Of a stretch of 64,000 nucleotides of DNA, positions 26,278 through 35,414 are shown piece by piece. The notes under the pieces were generated by a model. That model did not search any database and was not told where the DNA came from. It saw nothing but the letters and a program-made list of their open reading frames with translations. The stretch comes from Bacteroidota bacterium. GTDB lineage: Bacteria > Bacteroidota > Bacteroidia > 2-12-FULL-35-15. The position numbers and the translations under genes are program-made. The stretch's first letter is position 1; each line of letters starts with the position of its first letter. The DNA lies in the NCBI GenBank assembly GCA_016722565.1, contig JADKIU010000001.1, positions 248,001-312,000 of the forward strand, in the 5' to 3' direction.

Positions 26278-26345
26278 TTTCTTCATGCTTGTTCAATAGT
26301 AGAACAAGTTAGAAGTAGAGGTTTTAAAAGATATTTAATTTATAT

Positions 26346-27716
26346 ATGAAAGCATTAATATTACTTTCTTCATTAGGTGTAATTGCATTGTTAGCTGAAA
26401 TATTCAGCTTCAAAAAACTATTGTATCCAATCGTGTTGCTTGGTTTAATTACAGCATTTGTTCTCAACATTTTTGATTGGGACACCAACCAAGTGTATTA
26501 TAAAATGATGCAATTTGATAATTACGCTGTCGCCTTTACAGGGTTAATTATTGTTGTTGCATTTCTTTGGTTTTTGATGGCAGAAGGATTCTTTAAAGAA
26601 GAATCAAATCTAACCGATCATTTTGCATTAGTGTTGTTTGCCCTAGTAGGAGCGGTAATGATGGTTTCTTACAAAAACATGTCGATGTTATTTTTGGGAA
26701 TCGAAATTCTTTCTATTCCAATGTACATCTTGGCAGGTAGTAATAAAACCGATGTTTCTTCCAACGAATCTGCATTCAAATATTTAATCATGGGGGCTTT
26801 TGCCACCGGTTTCTTGCTTTTTGGAATAGCCTTAATTTATGGTGCTACCGGTTCCTTCGACTTAACTGAGATAGCAAATGCCGTTTCTACCGGAACAGTA
26901 TCGATGGCCATTTTTGCAGTAGGTGTTTTGTTAATGTTAGTAGGTATGGCATTTAAAGTGTCTGCTGCTCCATTTTATTTCTGGGCTCCTGATGTATATC
27001 AAGGTGCTCCAACGGTGATTACAGCATTCATGTCCACGATCGTAAAAACTGCAGCCTTTGCAGCATTCTTAAGATTGTTCGCTACCACATTTATGGAAGT
27101 AAGCGGAACATGGATGAACGTAGTATGGGTAATGGCAGCATTAACATTGTTGGTTGGAAACATCACAGCTGTTCTTCAAACAAGCACAAAGCGTATGCTC
27201 GCATATTCCAGTGTGGCACATGCCGGCTATATGTTGTTGGCGTTGTTAGCGGGAAATAGCTATTCAAACTCTGCAATTTTATTTTATGCAGCAGCGTATT
27301 CTATTGGTTCCATCGCAACATTCTGTATCGTTCACATTATTTCAAATGAAAAAAAATCAGATGGTGTAGATTCGTTCAACGGCTTAGCAAAAACAAATCC
27401 GTTCTTAGCAGTGGTAATGACCATCGCATTGTTATCGTTAGCCGGGATTCCACCAACAGCAGGTTTCTTCGCGAAGTATTATATTTTCACTTCCGCATTC
27501 GTTGCGGGAAACGTTGGATTAGTATTAATTGCCATCATCGCATCATTAGTCGGAGTATATTATTATTTCAGATTAATCATTGCGATGTACTTCAAAGAAA
27601 GCCCAAGCACCGAAGCTGTTCCCGTTGATGCAAATCATAAACTATTACTATTATTTGTTGCAATCGTAATCATTGTAATGGGTATTTTGCCGGATTTCGT
27701 GATTAATTTGTTGTAA
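26346..27716 (+). CDS. nuoN: NADH-quinone oxidoreductase subunit N
   Basis: Protein of 456 aa, about 14 membrane helices, the third antiporter-like pump subunit. Evidence includes LFLGIEILSIPMYILAGS (about residues 114-131, pumping Glu), KVSAAPFYFWAPDVYQGAPT (about 202-221), and YSSVAHAGYMLLALLAG near 288. Last gene of the operon, ended by the terminator at 27738-27768. Confidence 0.97.
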   Translation: MKALILLSSLGVIALLAEIFSFKKLLYPIVLLGLITAFVLNIFDWDTNQVYYKMMQFDNYAVAFTGLIIVVAFLWFLMAEGFFKEESNLTDHFALVLFALVGAVMMVSYKNMSMLFLGIEILSIPMYILAGSNKTDVSSNESAFKYLIMGAFATGFLLFGIALIYGATGSFDLTEIANAVSTGTVSMAIFAVGVLLMLVGMAFKVSAAPFYFWAPDVYQGAPTVITAFMSTIVKTAAFAAFLRLFATTFMEVSGTWMNVVWVMAALTLLVGNITAVLQTSTKRMLAYSSVAHAGYMLLALLAGNSYSNSAILFYAAAYSIGSIATFCIVHIISNEKKSDGVDSFNGLAKTNPFLAVVMTIALLSLAGIPPTAGFFAKYYIFTSAFVAGNVGLVLIAIIASLVGVYYYFRLIIAMYFKESPSTEAVPVDANHKLLLLFVAIVIIVMGILPDFVINLL

Positions 27717-27737
27717 CACTTAATTAAATCCTAATTT

Positions 27738-27768
27738 AAAGGCTTCGTGGTATTCGAAGCCTTTTTTG
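27738..27768 (+). terminator. rho-independent terminator of the nuo operon
   Basis: GGCTTCG (27741-27747), a seven-base loop and CGAAGCC (27755-27761), extended by AAA/TTT pairs and followed by a T run. It lies 22 bases after the nuoN stop. Confidence 0.9.
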
Positions 27769-27794
27769 TTATCTTTATAATATACAAATAAGCA

Positions 27795-30757
27795 ATGAAA
27801 AAAGCGCTACTTGTTTTTGTTTTTATTTATTTATTTATTTTCTCTAAGGCACAAAGTTTCGAGTGGGTTAGTGGTGGAGATTGGAAAGCGACTCTCCAGA
27901 ACGTAGATGTAATAGGCAATATATATTTAACTGGGAATTTTAGTGGAACAGTAGATTTTGATCCTGGATCGGGTGTATTTAATCTTTCTTCTGCTGGTGG
28001 AGATGACATTTATATTCTTAAGCTAAATCCAAGCGGAAATTTTCTTTGGGCAAAAAGAATAGGAGGAACATTAGCGGATAATGCAATGGGCATTGCCTCA
28101 GATAATTTGGGATTTGTATATATAACAGGCTTCTTTAGAGGCACTGCTGATTTTGATCCAGGGGCCGGGGTGCACAACTTAACATCAGCAGGAAGTACAT
28201 TATCTAAAGATGGCTTTTTATGTAAATTAGATCCGCTGGGTAATTTCGTATGGGTAAATCAAATTAGGGGAAGTGTTCTTACTTCGTTTACCGATTTGGA
28301 TCAAGTGGGTAGATCAGTTTCAATTGATGCGACAGGGTTGATTAATTTAGGAGGAACGTTTATTGGTATAACGGACTTTGATTCTAGCCTTGATACATTT
28401 AGTTTGGACGCGGGAGCTAATGATGGTTTGTTTTTAGCAAAATATAATAGTTCTGGAAATTTTATTTGGGCTAAAGGTGTTGTAGGGGGATCGTTAACTC
28501 CAGAATTTTCAAATATTGACGATGTATATAATATTTATTCGGGAGGGAGGTATGATGGCTCTCCTGATTTTGATACCTCTCCTCTCATAACTGATACATT
28601 ATTTCTCCCTGATTCCGTTCCATCTTTTGGATATATAAGTAAATTCAGTTCTGATGGAAACCTGAAATGGGCTAGATATATATCGACTGTGGCAGGTTGG
28701 GTTGATGTGGATTGTGCATCCATTGACAATCTTGGTAATATATATATGTGTGGACACTATAGGGATACAATTAGTTTCGACCCATCAATTTTGGCATTTA
28801 GTAATATTCCTAAGGTTTTTGGAGGAGGGAATGATGATATGTTTATAGCAAAAATGGATTCAACAGGAAATTATATTTGGATAAAAACATTGGGAGGTCC
28901 AGGTAATGAATCTGCAGCAGATATTTTTTATGGAGCAGACGGAGCGATATATATTACTGGTGGCTTCGAAAATACCGTTGATTTTAACCCAGGATTAGGG
29001 ACGAATAATTATTCTGCATATAGCATGGAAGATATTTTTATTCTCAAGCTAGATAGCAACGGAAATTTTATTTGGGCAAAACAATTAGGAGGGACTTCTG
29101 GGGCTGTGGGAACAGATTATGGAAGCCGCATCAGCATTGACACGGCAGAAAACATTCTTCTTACAGGAATTTTTAAGGGAACCACAGATTTTGATTTATC
29201 AAGCAGTATATATACTTTAACTTCAATCGGTTCTGTTTATGATGGTTTTGTATTAAAACTAAGTCAGGATTCTTGCGCAAATGTTAATTTAATAGTTGAT
29301 TCTGCTGTGCATATAAATTGTACTGCTTTGGGTTATGCATCTGCTTATACTTTAAATGGGTTAGCTCCATATAGTTATTCATGGAATACAATTCCTGCTA
29401 CGATAGATTCAATTGTGAATTTTAGTGTTTCTGGCATTTATGAATTAACACTCACAGATGCAAATAGTTGTATCAAATCAACATCTGTTATAATAAATGG
29501 ACCTTTATTTCCTTTGAGTTTTGATTTAACAGCAAATTTGATTTCTACAAATTATCGAACAGGCCTTTCCTCAACAATATCATTAGATGGATTTAATGAT
29601 GGCTGTGTTCCAACATCTGGAACATTGCAATTAATTTTAGATACATTGGTTATCTATACATCGGCTTTGCCATTGCCTGATATGATTAGCGGAGACACAT
29701 TAACCTGAATTTTAGTAATTTAATTTATGATTCAGCTCACGTGATGCCACAGGTAATTGTTCAAACACCAACTTGGGCAGCAATCGGAGATACGGTTTGT
29801 TTCAATTTAATTATGAATCCAATTGCAGGTGATGCTGACCCAACAAATAATACAAAGCAGTATTGCTTTCCTGTAATTAATAGTTACGACCCGAATGATA
29901 AAAAAGTATATCCTGTTGGAACATGCTCGCCAGGATATATTAATGATGGTGAATTATTAACCTACACTGTGCGTTTTCAAAATACAGGAAATGCTCCTGC
30001 ACTTGATGTATACGTATTGGATTCATTGGATGCTGATTTAGATTTAAACACCGTGCGTGTAATCGGAAATAGTCATACTCTGATTACAGAAGTATTACCA
30101 GGAAATGTATTAAAATTCAGATTTGACAATATTAATCTTGCAGATAGTACAAGTAACGAAGCAGAAAGCCATGGCTACGTTGTTTTTGAAGTGATGCCGA
30201 ATACAAGTCTGGCGATAGGTACAACCATTACAAACAATGTGGGAATTTATTTTGATTTTAATGTTCCTGTTTATACCAACACGGTTTTAAATACAATTAG
30301 TGATGGAATATTAAACACGGGAACCACTTCAATGGCAAATGTTATCACGGCAGATTTAACAGGAGCTTCTTATCAATGGTTAGATTGTGATAACGGAAAT
30401 GCAATTATTCCTGGTGCAACCAATCAAAGCTATACTGCAACAGCTGGAGGTAATTATTCAGTAATTGTTTCAGATGGTTGTTTTGCTGATACATCGGCAT
30501 GTGTTTCTGTTTTTGTTACAGGCATGAGTGAAGATATAAGTGGGAATCAATTTTCATTTTTCCCAAATCCTTCAAATAACACCATCACAATTAATACCTT
30601 ACAAGCAACACAAATCAAAATTGTAAACATGCTTGGAGAAGTTTTAATAGATAGTAATGTTAAAGACAAAAGTATTGTTGATATCAGTGGACTGGCAAAC
30701 GGAGTCTATTTTATTCAAACGCAAGAAGGGCTTATAACCAAGCTAATCAAACAGTAA
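27795..30757 (+). pseudogene. large T9SS cargo protein with SBBP repeats, split by a one-base frameshift near 29707
   Basis: First frame 27795-29708 (637 aa): signal peptide (MKKALLVFVFIYLFIFSKA), then about eight SBBP-type beta-propeller repeats (GDDIYILKLNPSGNFLWAKR, YITGFFRGTADFDPG and similar), then an Ig-like segment. It stops at TGA 29706-29708 after DTLT. If one base is restored there, the other frame continues as a residue followed by NFSNLIYDSAHVMPQVIVQT and joins the reading frame up to 30757. That part adds a DUF11/DUF7619-like conserved beta domain (NSYDPNDKK ... LTYTVRFQNTGNAPALDVYV), an Ig-like YQWL domain and a C-terminal type IX sorting domain (FSFFPNPSNNTITIN ... NGVYFIQTQEGLITKLIKQ). 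The intact protein would be about 987 aa and exported to the cell surface. Ligand and role are unknown. As read, the product would lack its sorting domain. Confidence 0.85.
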
Positions 30758-30834
30758 TTCCAAATCATTGCCGAAGACAACAAATCTGAATTAATATTTA
30801 CAAGCAATAATCTGCGAATCTGTGGCGTATTTTC

Positions 30835-30867
30835 TTGTGTATAATTGCCCTACAAAACCTATATTTG
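30835..30867 (+). promoter_or_regulatory. promoter candidate upstream of the symporter gene
   Basis: TATATTTG at 30860-30867 with a TTG at 30835-30837 (spacer 22). A second -7-like box, TATCTTTG, lies at 30901-30908, closer to the ATG at 30934. Either could be used. Confidence 0.4.
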
Positions 30868-30882
30868 TTTTAAATAAATCCC

Positions 30883-30922
30883 TCAGCGTCCTCTGCGAAA
30901 TATCTTTGCGACCTCTGCGGTA
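30883..30922. repeat. degenerate CTCTGCG-type short repeats
   Basis: Four tandem-like copies of a CTYWGCG core (CTCAGCG, CTCTGCG, CTTTGCG, CTCTGCG) in about 40 bases before the symporter gene, with a related TCTGCGAATCTGTGGC stretch at 30811-30826. Confidence 0.45.
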
Positions 30923-30933
30923 AAAAACAAACT

Positions 30934-32181
30934 ATGAAATTCAAAAAGCCATCCCTCATCGTTCAAATATTTGCAGGAATGTTCCTGGGAATTATCGTTG
31001 GATATTTCTGGAAAGATTTTGCACCAAGCTTACACATCCTCAGCGATATTTTTATGCGCTTCATAAAAATGATCATCGCTCCGTTAGTGTTCTCTGTATT
31101 AGTGGTTGGTGTGGCGAAGGTGGGCGACTTTAAATCTGTTGGACGCATTGGAATAAAAACACTTTTATATTTTACAACAGCAGCAATTATTTCGTTGTTG
31201 TTGGGATTAATGCTCGTGAACGTATTTGCTCCGGGGAAAAAGATGCATTTGGAATTGCCTGCAGCCAACGCTGAAGTGGGCGTTCAAGCAGCAAAAGAAT
31301 TTGACACCAAAAATTTCATTAACCACATCATTCCGGAAAGCATTGTGGATGTCATGGCGAAAAATGAAATTTTACCCATCGTTATTTTTGCACTCTTTTT
31401 CGGAATTGCGGCCGCATCCATTGGAAACAAAGGGAAAGTAGTGGTTGATTTTTTTGATTCCGTTTCACACATCATGTTTAAAGTGACCAATTATGTAATG
31501 TCGTTTGCACCGTTTGGCGTATTTGGCGCTTTGGCAGCAGTAGTTGCAAAACAAGGACTGGAAGTGCTTACAGGCTATGTGTATTTGATTGGAACTTTTT
31601 ATTTAGGACTACTTTTGTTTGTTTTTGTTGTGTTGTTTTTGATTTGTTTCTTTATGAAAATTAATTTTTTCAAATTGTTAAACTATATCAAAGAACCAAT
31701 TTTATTAGCATTCAGCACCGCCAGCTCCGAAGCGGCAATGCCGAAGACCATCGAATCACTTGAGCGATTTGGTTGCGGAAACCGTATTGTTAGTTTTGTA
31801 TTGCCACTCGGGTACTCCTTTAATTTGGATGGTTCCATGATGTACATGACGTTTGCAACTGTGTTTATTGCGCAAGCGTACGGTATTGAAATGACAACCG
31901 GACAACAAATTACCATGTTGCTTATTTTGTTGGTTACCAGCAAAGGAATGGCGGGAATCCCGCGTGCATCCTTGGTTGTAATTGCAGGAATGTTAGCACA
32001 TTTTAATATTCCGGTAGCAGGATTGTTGTTGTTGTTGGGCATTGATCAGATTTTAGACATGGGCCGCTCTGCAACCAATGTCGTTGGAAATGCAGTAGCT
32101 ACAGCCGTTATCTCCAAATGGGAAGGGGAACTTCACGAGCATAAAGTTGATCCCAATATTGATAAAGTAAAATTGGATTGA
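30934..32181 (+). CDS. dicarboxylate/amino acid:cation symporter (DAACS family)
   Basis: Protein of 415 aa, a sodium or proton symporter for glutamate, aspartate or C4-dicarboxylates (GltP/GltT/DctA-like). About eight helices plus two hairpins. Key blocks: IKMIIAPLVFSVLVVGVA near residue 44, the serine-rich HP1 loop FSTASSEAAMPKTIE (about 261-275), the cation-binding NLDGSMMYM (about 300-308), the HP2 region KGMAGIPRASLV near 335-346, and DMGRSATNVVGNAVAT (about 375-390), whose Asp/Arg/Asn residues bind substrate. Presence of Arg in DMGRSATN is usual for acidic substrates. The DedA gene follows with a start codon overlapping this stop. Confidence 0.9.
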   Translation: MKFKKPSLIVQIFAGMFLGIIVGYFWKDFAPSLHILSDIFMRFIKMIIAPLVFSVLVVGVAKVGDFKSVGRIGIKTLLYFTTAAIISLLLGLMLVNVFAPGKKMHLELPAANAEVGVQAAKEFDTKNFINHIIPESIVDVMAKNEILPIVIFALFFGIAAASIGNKGKVVVDFFDSVSHIMFKVTNYVMSFAPFGVFGALAAVVAKQGLEVLTGYVYLIGTFYLGLLLFVFVVLFLICFFMKINFFKLLNYIKEPILLAFSTASSEAAMPKTIESLERFGCGNRIVSFVLPLGYSFNLDGSMMYMTFATVFIAQAYGIEMTTGQQITMLLILLVTSKGMAGIPRASLVVIAGMLAHFNIPVAGLLLLLGIDQILDMGRSATNVVGNAVATAVISKWEGELHEHKVDPNIDKVKLD

Positions 32182-32801
32182 TAGAATTTCTAAAACAACT
32201 CACCGACCCTCAATCCATCATTGCTTATGGTGGTTTAGCATTGCTGTTGTTTGTCGTGTTTGCCGAAACCGGATTACTCATAGGTTTTTTTCTGCCCGGA
32301 GATTCCCTCATTTTTATTTCAGGAATGATTTGCGTTTCTAAACCTGAATTACTTGGGGTCAATTTACCTGTTTTGATACTCTTACTCTGTTCGGCTGCAA
32401 TTGTTGGAAACATTGTGGGCTACTGGTTCGGCTACAAAGTGGGGCCACCATTGTTTGAACGCAAAGATTCACTCATTTTCAAAAAGAGATATTTGGAAGT
32501 CACCCGTAAGTTTTATGACAAAAACGGAGGAAAAACCTTGATAATTGGTCGTTTTTTACCCATTATTCGCACATTTGCTCCGATTTTAGCCGGAGTTGTA
32601 AAAATTGAGTTCAAAAAATTTATGCTTTACAATGTGATTGGAGCGGTTGCCTGGATTGGCACTTTGTGCAGCATTGGCTATTATTTGGGAACATACGTAT
32701 GGGTTCAAAATAATATTGGCTATATTGTAATCGGACTCATCATTATTACCACCATTCCGGTTCTTACCACCTTCCTTCGCGAAAGAAAAAATAAACAATG
32801 A
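32178..32801 (+). CDS. DedA family membrane protein (copy 1)
   Basis: Protein of 207 aa with the SNARE-associated/DedA architecture. ETGLLIGFFLPGDSLIF (about residues 31-47) carries the conserved E and FLPGD re-entrant motif, and GRFLPIIRTFAPILAGVVKI (about 124-143) carries the conserved Arg-Phe-Pro-Arg residues. Terminal membrane helices follow. DedA proteins include undecaprenyl-phosphate or other lipid translocases and are needed for membrane energetics. The start is TTG at 32178, overlapping the symporter stop (TTGA). It is supported by alignment with the second copy, whose ATG is at the same relative place. Confidence 0.88.
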   Translation: MIEFLKQLTDPQSIIAYGGLALLLFVVFAETGLLIGFFLPGDSLIFISGMICVSKPELLGVNLPVLILLLCSAAIVGNIVGYWFGYKVGPPLFERKDSLIFKKRYLEVTRKFYDKNGGKTLIIGRFLPIIRTFAPILAGVVKIEFKKFMLYNVIGAVAWIGTLCSIGYYLGTYVWVQNNIGYIVIGLIIITTIPVLTTFLRERKNKQ

Positions 32802-32812
32802 TTTTTGCGGTT

Positions 32813-32842
32813 GTCTTTCATCAATAGATTATTGTAATTTTG
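32813..32842 (+). promoter_or_regulatory. promoter candidate for DedA copy 2
   Basis: TAATTTTG at 32835-32842 with TTG just upstream (32811-32813, spacer 21), ending eight bases before the ATG at 32851, so the transcript leader would be very short. Confidence 0.45.
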
Positions 32843-32850
32843 CACCCTGA

Positions 32851-33486
32851 ATGGAAGTAATACAATTTATCAGGAATTTTAGTGATGCCCAATATATCAT
32901 TCATTGGGGTAGTCTGGCTTTTCTCATTTTCATAGTTTTTGCTGAATGTTCTTTTCTTGCGGGGTTTTTCCTGCCAGGAAACTCGCTCATCTTTATGGCA
33001 GGTATTCTTTGTTCTTCGAATCCTGAAACATTAGGAGTAAACCTTTTTGTCTTGATTCTTTTGCTTTCTATTGCTGCTATGGTTGGTTATTACATCGGTT
33101 ATTGGTTTGGCTTTAAAACGATGGGTCCACGATGCATGAAACCGGATACGAAGATTTTCATCTTCAGAAAATGGTGGATTGATCGTACTGTAAACCTTTA
33201 TGACCAGCATGGTGGAAAGATCTTGATAGTAGGGCGTTTCTTGCCTTTGATACGCAATTTTGCCCCTGTAATTGGCGGGATGATTCAGATGGATTACAGA
33301 AAATACATGGTTTATAATGTGATTGGGGCTTTTATTTGGGTGGGTTCTTTAGCAGGAATTGGGTATTATTTCGGATCGGATCCTTGGGTTTTCAATAATA
33401 TTGGATACATCATTATTGGACTGATAACCATTACCATAGCGTCCCTTTTTGTAAAAACAAAAGCAACCCAAAACCGCCACGAATAA
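32851..33486 (+). CDS. DedA family membrane protein (copy 2)
   Basis: Protein of 211 aa, clearly paralogous to the preceding gene over its whole length. Shared blocks include ECSFLAGFFLPGNSLIFMAG (about residues 32-51) and GRFLPLIRNFAPVIGGMIQM (about 131-150). The usual acidic residue after FLPG (Asp in copy 1) is Asn here (FLPGN), which may mean an altered transport mechanism or substrate. It has its own promoter-like box. The gene ends at 33486 just before the octamer repeat array. Confidence 0.88.
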   Translation: MEVIQFIRNFSDAQYIIHWGSLAFLIFIVFAECSFLAGFFLPGNSLIFMAGILCSSNPETLGVNLFVLILLLSIAAMVGYYIGYWFGFKTMGPRCMKPDTKIFIFRKWWIDRTVNLYDQHGGKILIVGRFLPLIRNFAPVIGGMIQMDYRKYMVYNVIGAFIWVGSLAGIGYYFGSDPWVFNNIGYIIIGLITITIASLFVKTKATQNRHE

Positions 33487-33499
33487 CCCCTTTCCCTTT

Positions 33500-33555
33500 A
33501 CTTAGTCACCTAGTCACCTAGTTACCTAGTCACTTAATCACTTAGTCTCCTAGTT
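33500..33555. repeat. tandem octamer array, consensus ACYTAGTY, seven units
   Basis: Seven successive 8-base units: ACTTAGTC, ACCTAGTC, ACCTAGTT, ACCTAGTC, ACTTAATC, ACTTAGTC, TCCTAGTT. A degenerate eighth (ACCCATTT) follows. Lies 14 bases after the DedA copy 2 stop. Confidence 0.85.
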
Positions 33556-33725
33556 ACCCATTTAATACCAAATCCAACCAATTACCGCTGAAATCCCACC
33601 ATTTAATAAAAGAGGCGTTTTACAAGCAATCTTTTACTTTAATTCGTGTTATTAGACCAGTATTTTATTAATATTAAGAATCAGTTATTTGAGATGAAAA
33701 ATTTTTACTTTCGAAATAGATTTAG

Positions 33726-33733
33726 TATGTTTG
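33726..33733 (+). promoter_or_regulatory. -7 promoter box for the exbB-tonB operon
   Basis: TATGTTTG matches TAnnTTTG. It would give a leader of about 95 bases before the ATG at 33834. No clear TTTG at -33. Confidence 0.4.
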
Positions 33734-33833
33734 GTGCCCTGTTAAAGAAAATTTTAATGGAGAAAAAGGATATCTTTTCTAAAATTTGTATGTATTAAAA
33801 CTAAATAATAAAATAAACCAAAATCAATTAAAT

Positions 33834-34631
33834 ATGAGTAATTCAAAATCAACATCAGGCGGGTTTAACTTTATGACCGCACTTTTAGCAATTGTAATTT
33901 CAGTTATCATCGGAACCTTAATCTACATGTTTGTGTTGGGTGCTCCGGGAAATTTTGACGCAGAAGGTCATCCAAAAGAAGGAAACTACCTTGGAATGAT
34001 GCATGCCGGAGGATTTATCGTACCAATCCTTATGGCTATTTTTATTATCATTGTTACGTTCTCTTTAGAGCGTTTGATTACAATTTCGAAAGCAAAAGGA
34101 AAAGGAAAAGCGGACGAATTTTTACGCAACATCAAATCGTTGTTGGCAAGTAACCAATACGAAGATGCAATTGCAGCTTGCGATAAACAACAAGGTTCAT
34201 TGGCGAATGTTGTTCGCTCGGGTGTTGAAAAACTACAAGTTGTTCAAAACGATTCTACTTTAAATACAGAAGAAAAAATTGAAGCAGTTCAAAAAGAATT
34301 AGAAGAAGCTACTTCTTTAGAATTACCAATGCTTTCTAAGAACTTATCTATTATCACTACTTGTGCTACTATCGCAACTCTTTGGGGTTTGATCGGAACG
34401 GTATTGGGTATGATTCGTTCATTTGCTGCGATGTCTGCTGCAGGTTCTCCTGATACAGCTGCTCTTGCAACTGGTATCTCTGAGGCCCTTATCAACACCG
34501 CGATTGGTATTATCGGTTCGGTAGTTGGTATCATCATGTACAACTATTTCAGTACACGTGTAGATGCAATCACTCACAGTATGGACGAGGCTGGATACAG
34601 CATTTTACACACGTTAAAGTTGGCGAAATAA
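33834..34631 (+). CDS. exbB: ExbB/TolQ/MotA family proton channel protein
   Basis: Protein of 265 aa with membrane segments near residues 14-36, 58-80, 172-195 and 215-240. The MotA/TolQ/ExbB core is seen in LSIITTCATIATLWGLIGTV (about 168-187), GMIRSFAAM and ATGISEALINTAIGIIGSVV (about 212-231), whose polar Thr/Ser/Glu residues line the proton path. ExbB pentamers use the proton motive force to drive an ExbD dimer and TonB. The start at 33834 (MSNSKSTSGG) is chosen; a longer frame from 33786 adds Asn-rich residues unlike the family. First gene of an eight-gene operon. Confidence 0.9.
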   Translation: MSNSKSTSGGFNFMTALLAIVISVIIGTLIYMFVLGAPGNFDAEGHPKEGNYLGMMHAGGFIVPILMAIFIIIVTFSLERLITISKAKGKGKADEFLRNIKSLLASNQYEDAIAACDKQQGSLANVVRSGVEKLQVVQNDSTLNTEEKIEAVQKELEEATSLELPMLSKNLSIITTCATIATLWGLIGTVLGMIRSFAAMSAAGSPDTAALATGISEALINTAIGIIGSVVGIIMYNYFSTRVDAITHSMDEAGYSILHTLKLAK

Positions 34632-34669
34632 GCCATAACATTTTATAAAAATAATTTTAATATATAGAT

Positions 34670-35335
34670 ATGGCTGAAGTATCATCATCTAAAGGTAGCC
34701 CTACATTGGACATGACTCCAATGGTGGATTTGGCTTTCCTTTTGGTTACTTTCTTTATGCTTACTGCTACTTCAAGAGTTACTGAACCGGTTGTTGTGGA
34801 TACTCCTTCTTCTACTGCGGATAAATTATTACCTAAAAATGTAATATTAATCTCCATTGATGATAAAGGAAAAGCATTTTACAACATCAATAACAATGAT
34901 GTCCGCAAGAAAACCTTGCAGAAAATGGGACAACAATACAAAATTGAATTTACTACTAAAGAAATGGAAATATTTAGTGGTATGACAAGTATTGGAGTGC
35001 CAATCGCTCAGTTGAAACAATACATCAACATGGAAGATGCGGAACGTGTTAAGGTAAACTCCCCAGGTATTCCTCATGATTCGTTACACAACGAATTGGG
35101 CGACTGGATTCGTTTCGGACAAATTGAAGCAGCTCGTCAGGCAAAAGCAGAGAAAGAACGATTCGACAAACTTGGTAAAGAGTTCGTTTACGAACCTTTA
35201 CGTTTCGCGATTAAAGCAGATGCACAAACAAATTACATTGCAGTAAAAGATATCATCAAAGTGTTTACCGACATGGATATCTATCGCTTTAATCTGATCA
35301 CCGACCTTGAACAAGGTCCTGTAGTCGAAGAATAA
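34670..35335 (+). CDS. exbD: ExbD/TolR family protein (first copy)
   Basis: Protein of 221 aa, larger than the enterobacterial ExbD (about 140). Short cytoplasmic N-terminus, then DMTPMVDLAFLLVTFFMLTA (about residues 14-33) with the essential membrane Asp. The periplasmic domain follows, with an insertion around residues 75-170 that is Lys/Gln-rich and helical, and a final beta domain (LRFAIKADAQTNYIAVKDII) typical of ExbD. It works with ExbB to energise TonB. 38 bases after exbB. Confidence 0.88.
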   Translation: MAEVSSSKGSPTLDMTPMVDLAFLLVTFFMLTATSRVTEPVVVDTPSSTADKLLPKNVILISIDDKGKAFYNINNNDVRKKTLQKMGQQYKIEFTTKEMEIFSGMTSIGVPIAQLKQYINMEDAERVKVNSPGIPHDSLHNELGDWIRFGQIEAARQAKAEKERFDKLGKEFVYEPLRFAIKADAQTNYIAVKDIIKVFTDMDIYRFNLITDLEQGPVVEE

Positions 35336-35346
35336 AAAGAATAATT

Positions 35347-35387
35347 ATGGAATTTATCTTTTGATTGCATCTTAAGTATAATTCCAT
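35347..35387. other. inverted repeat between the two exbD genes
   Basis: ATGGAATT (35347-35354) and AATTCCAT (35380-35387), loop of 25 bases. It could be an attenuator or an mRNA-processing hairpin; no T tract follows. Confidence 0.3.
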
Positions 35388-35414
35388 GGATTTATAACAT
35401 TTAAAAAAAATAAA

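Larger units (their letters stand above)
33487..33833. other. 347-base gap: octamer repeats, then leader of the exbB operon
   Basis: No gene of credible length. It contains the octamer array at 33500-33555, a TATGTTTG promoter box at 33726-33733 and an AT-rich leader. A second near-consensus stretch, TAAAATTTG (one base too long in the spacer), occurs at about 33780-33788. Confidence 0.6.

Noticed and set aside
33500..33555. possible CRISPR-like array
   Set aside because: Units are 8 bases with no spacers, so it is a simple tandem repeat; no cas genes nearby.
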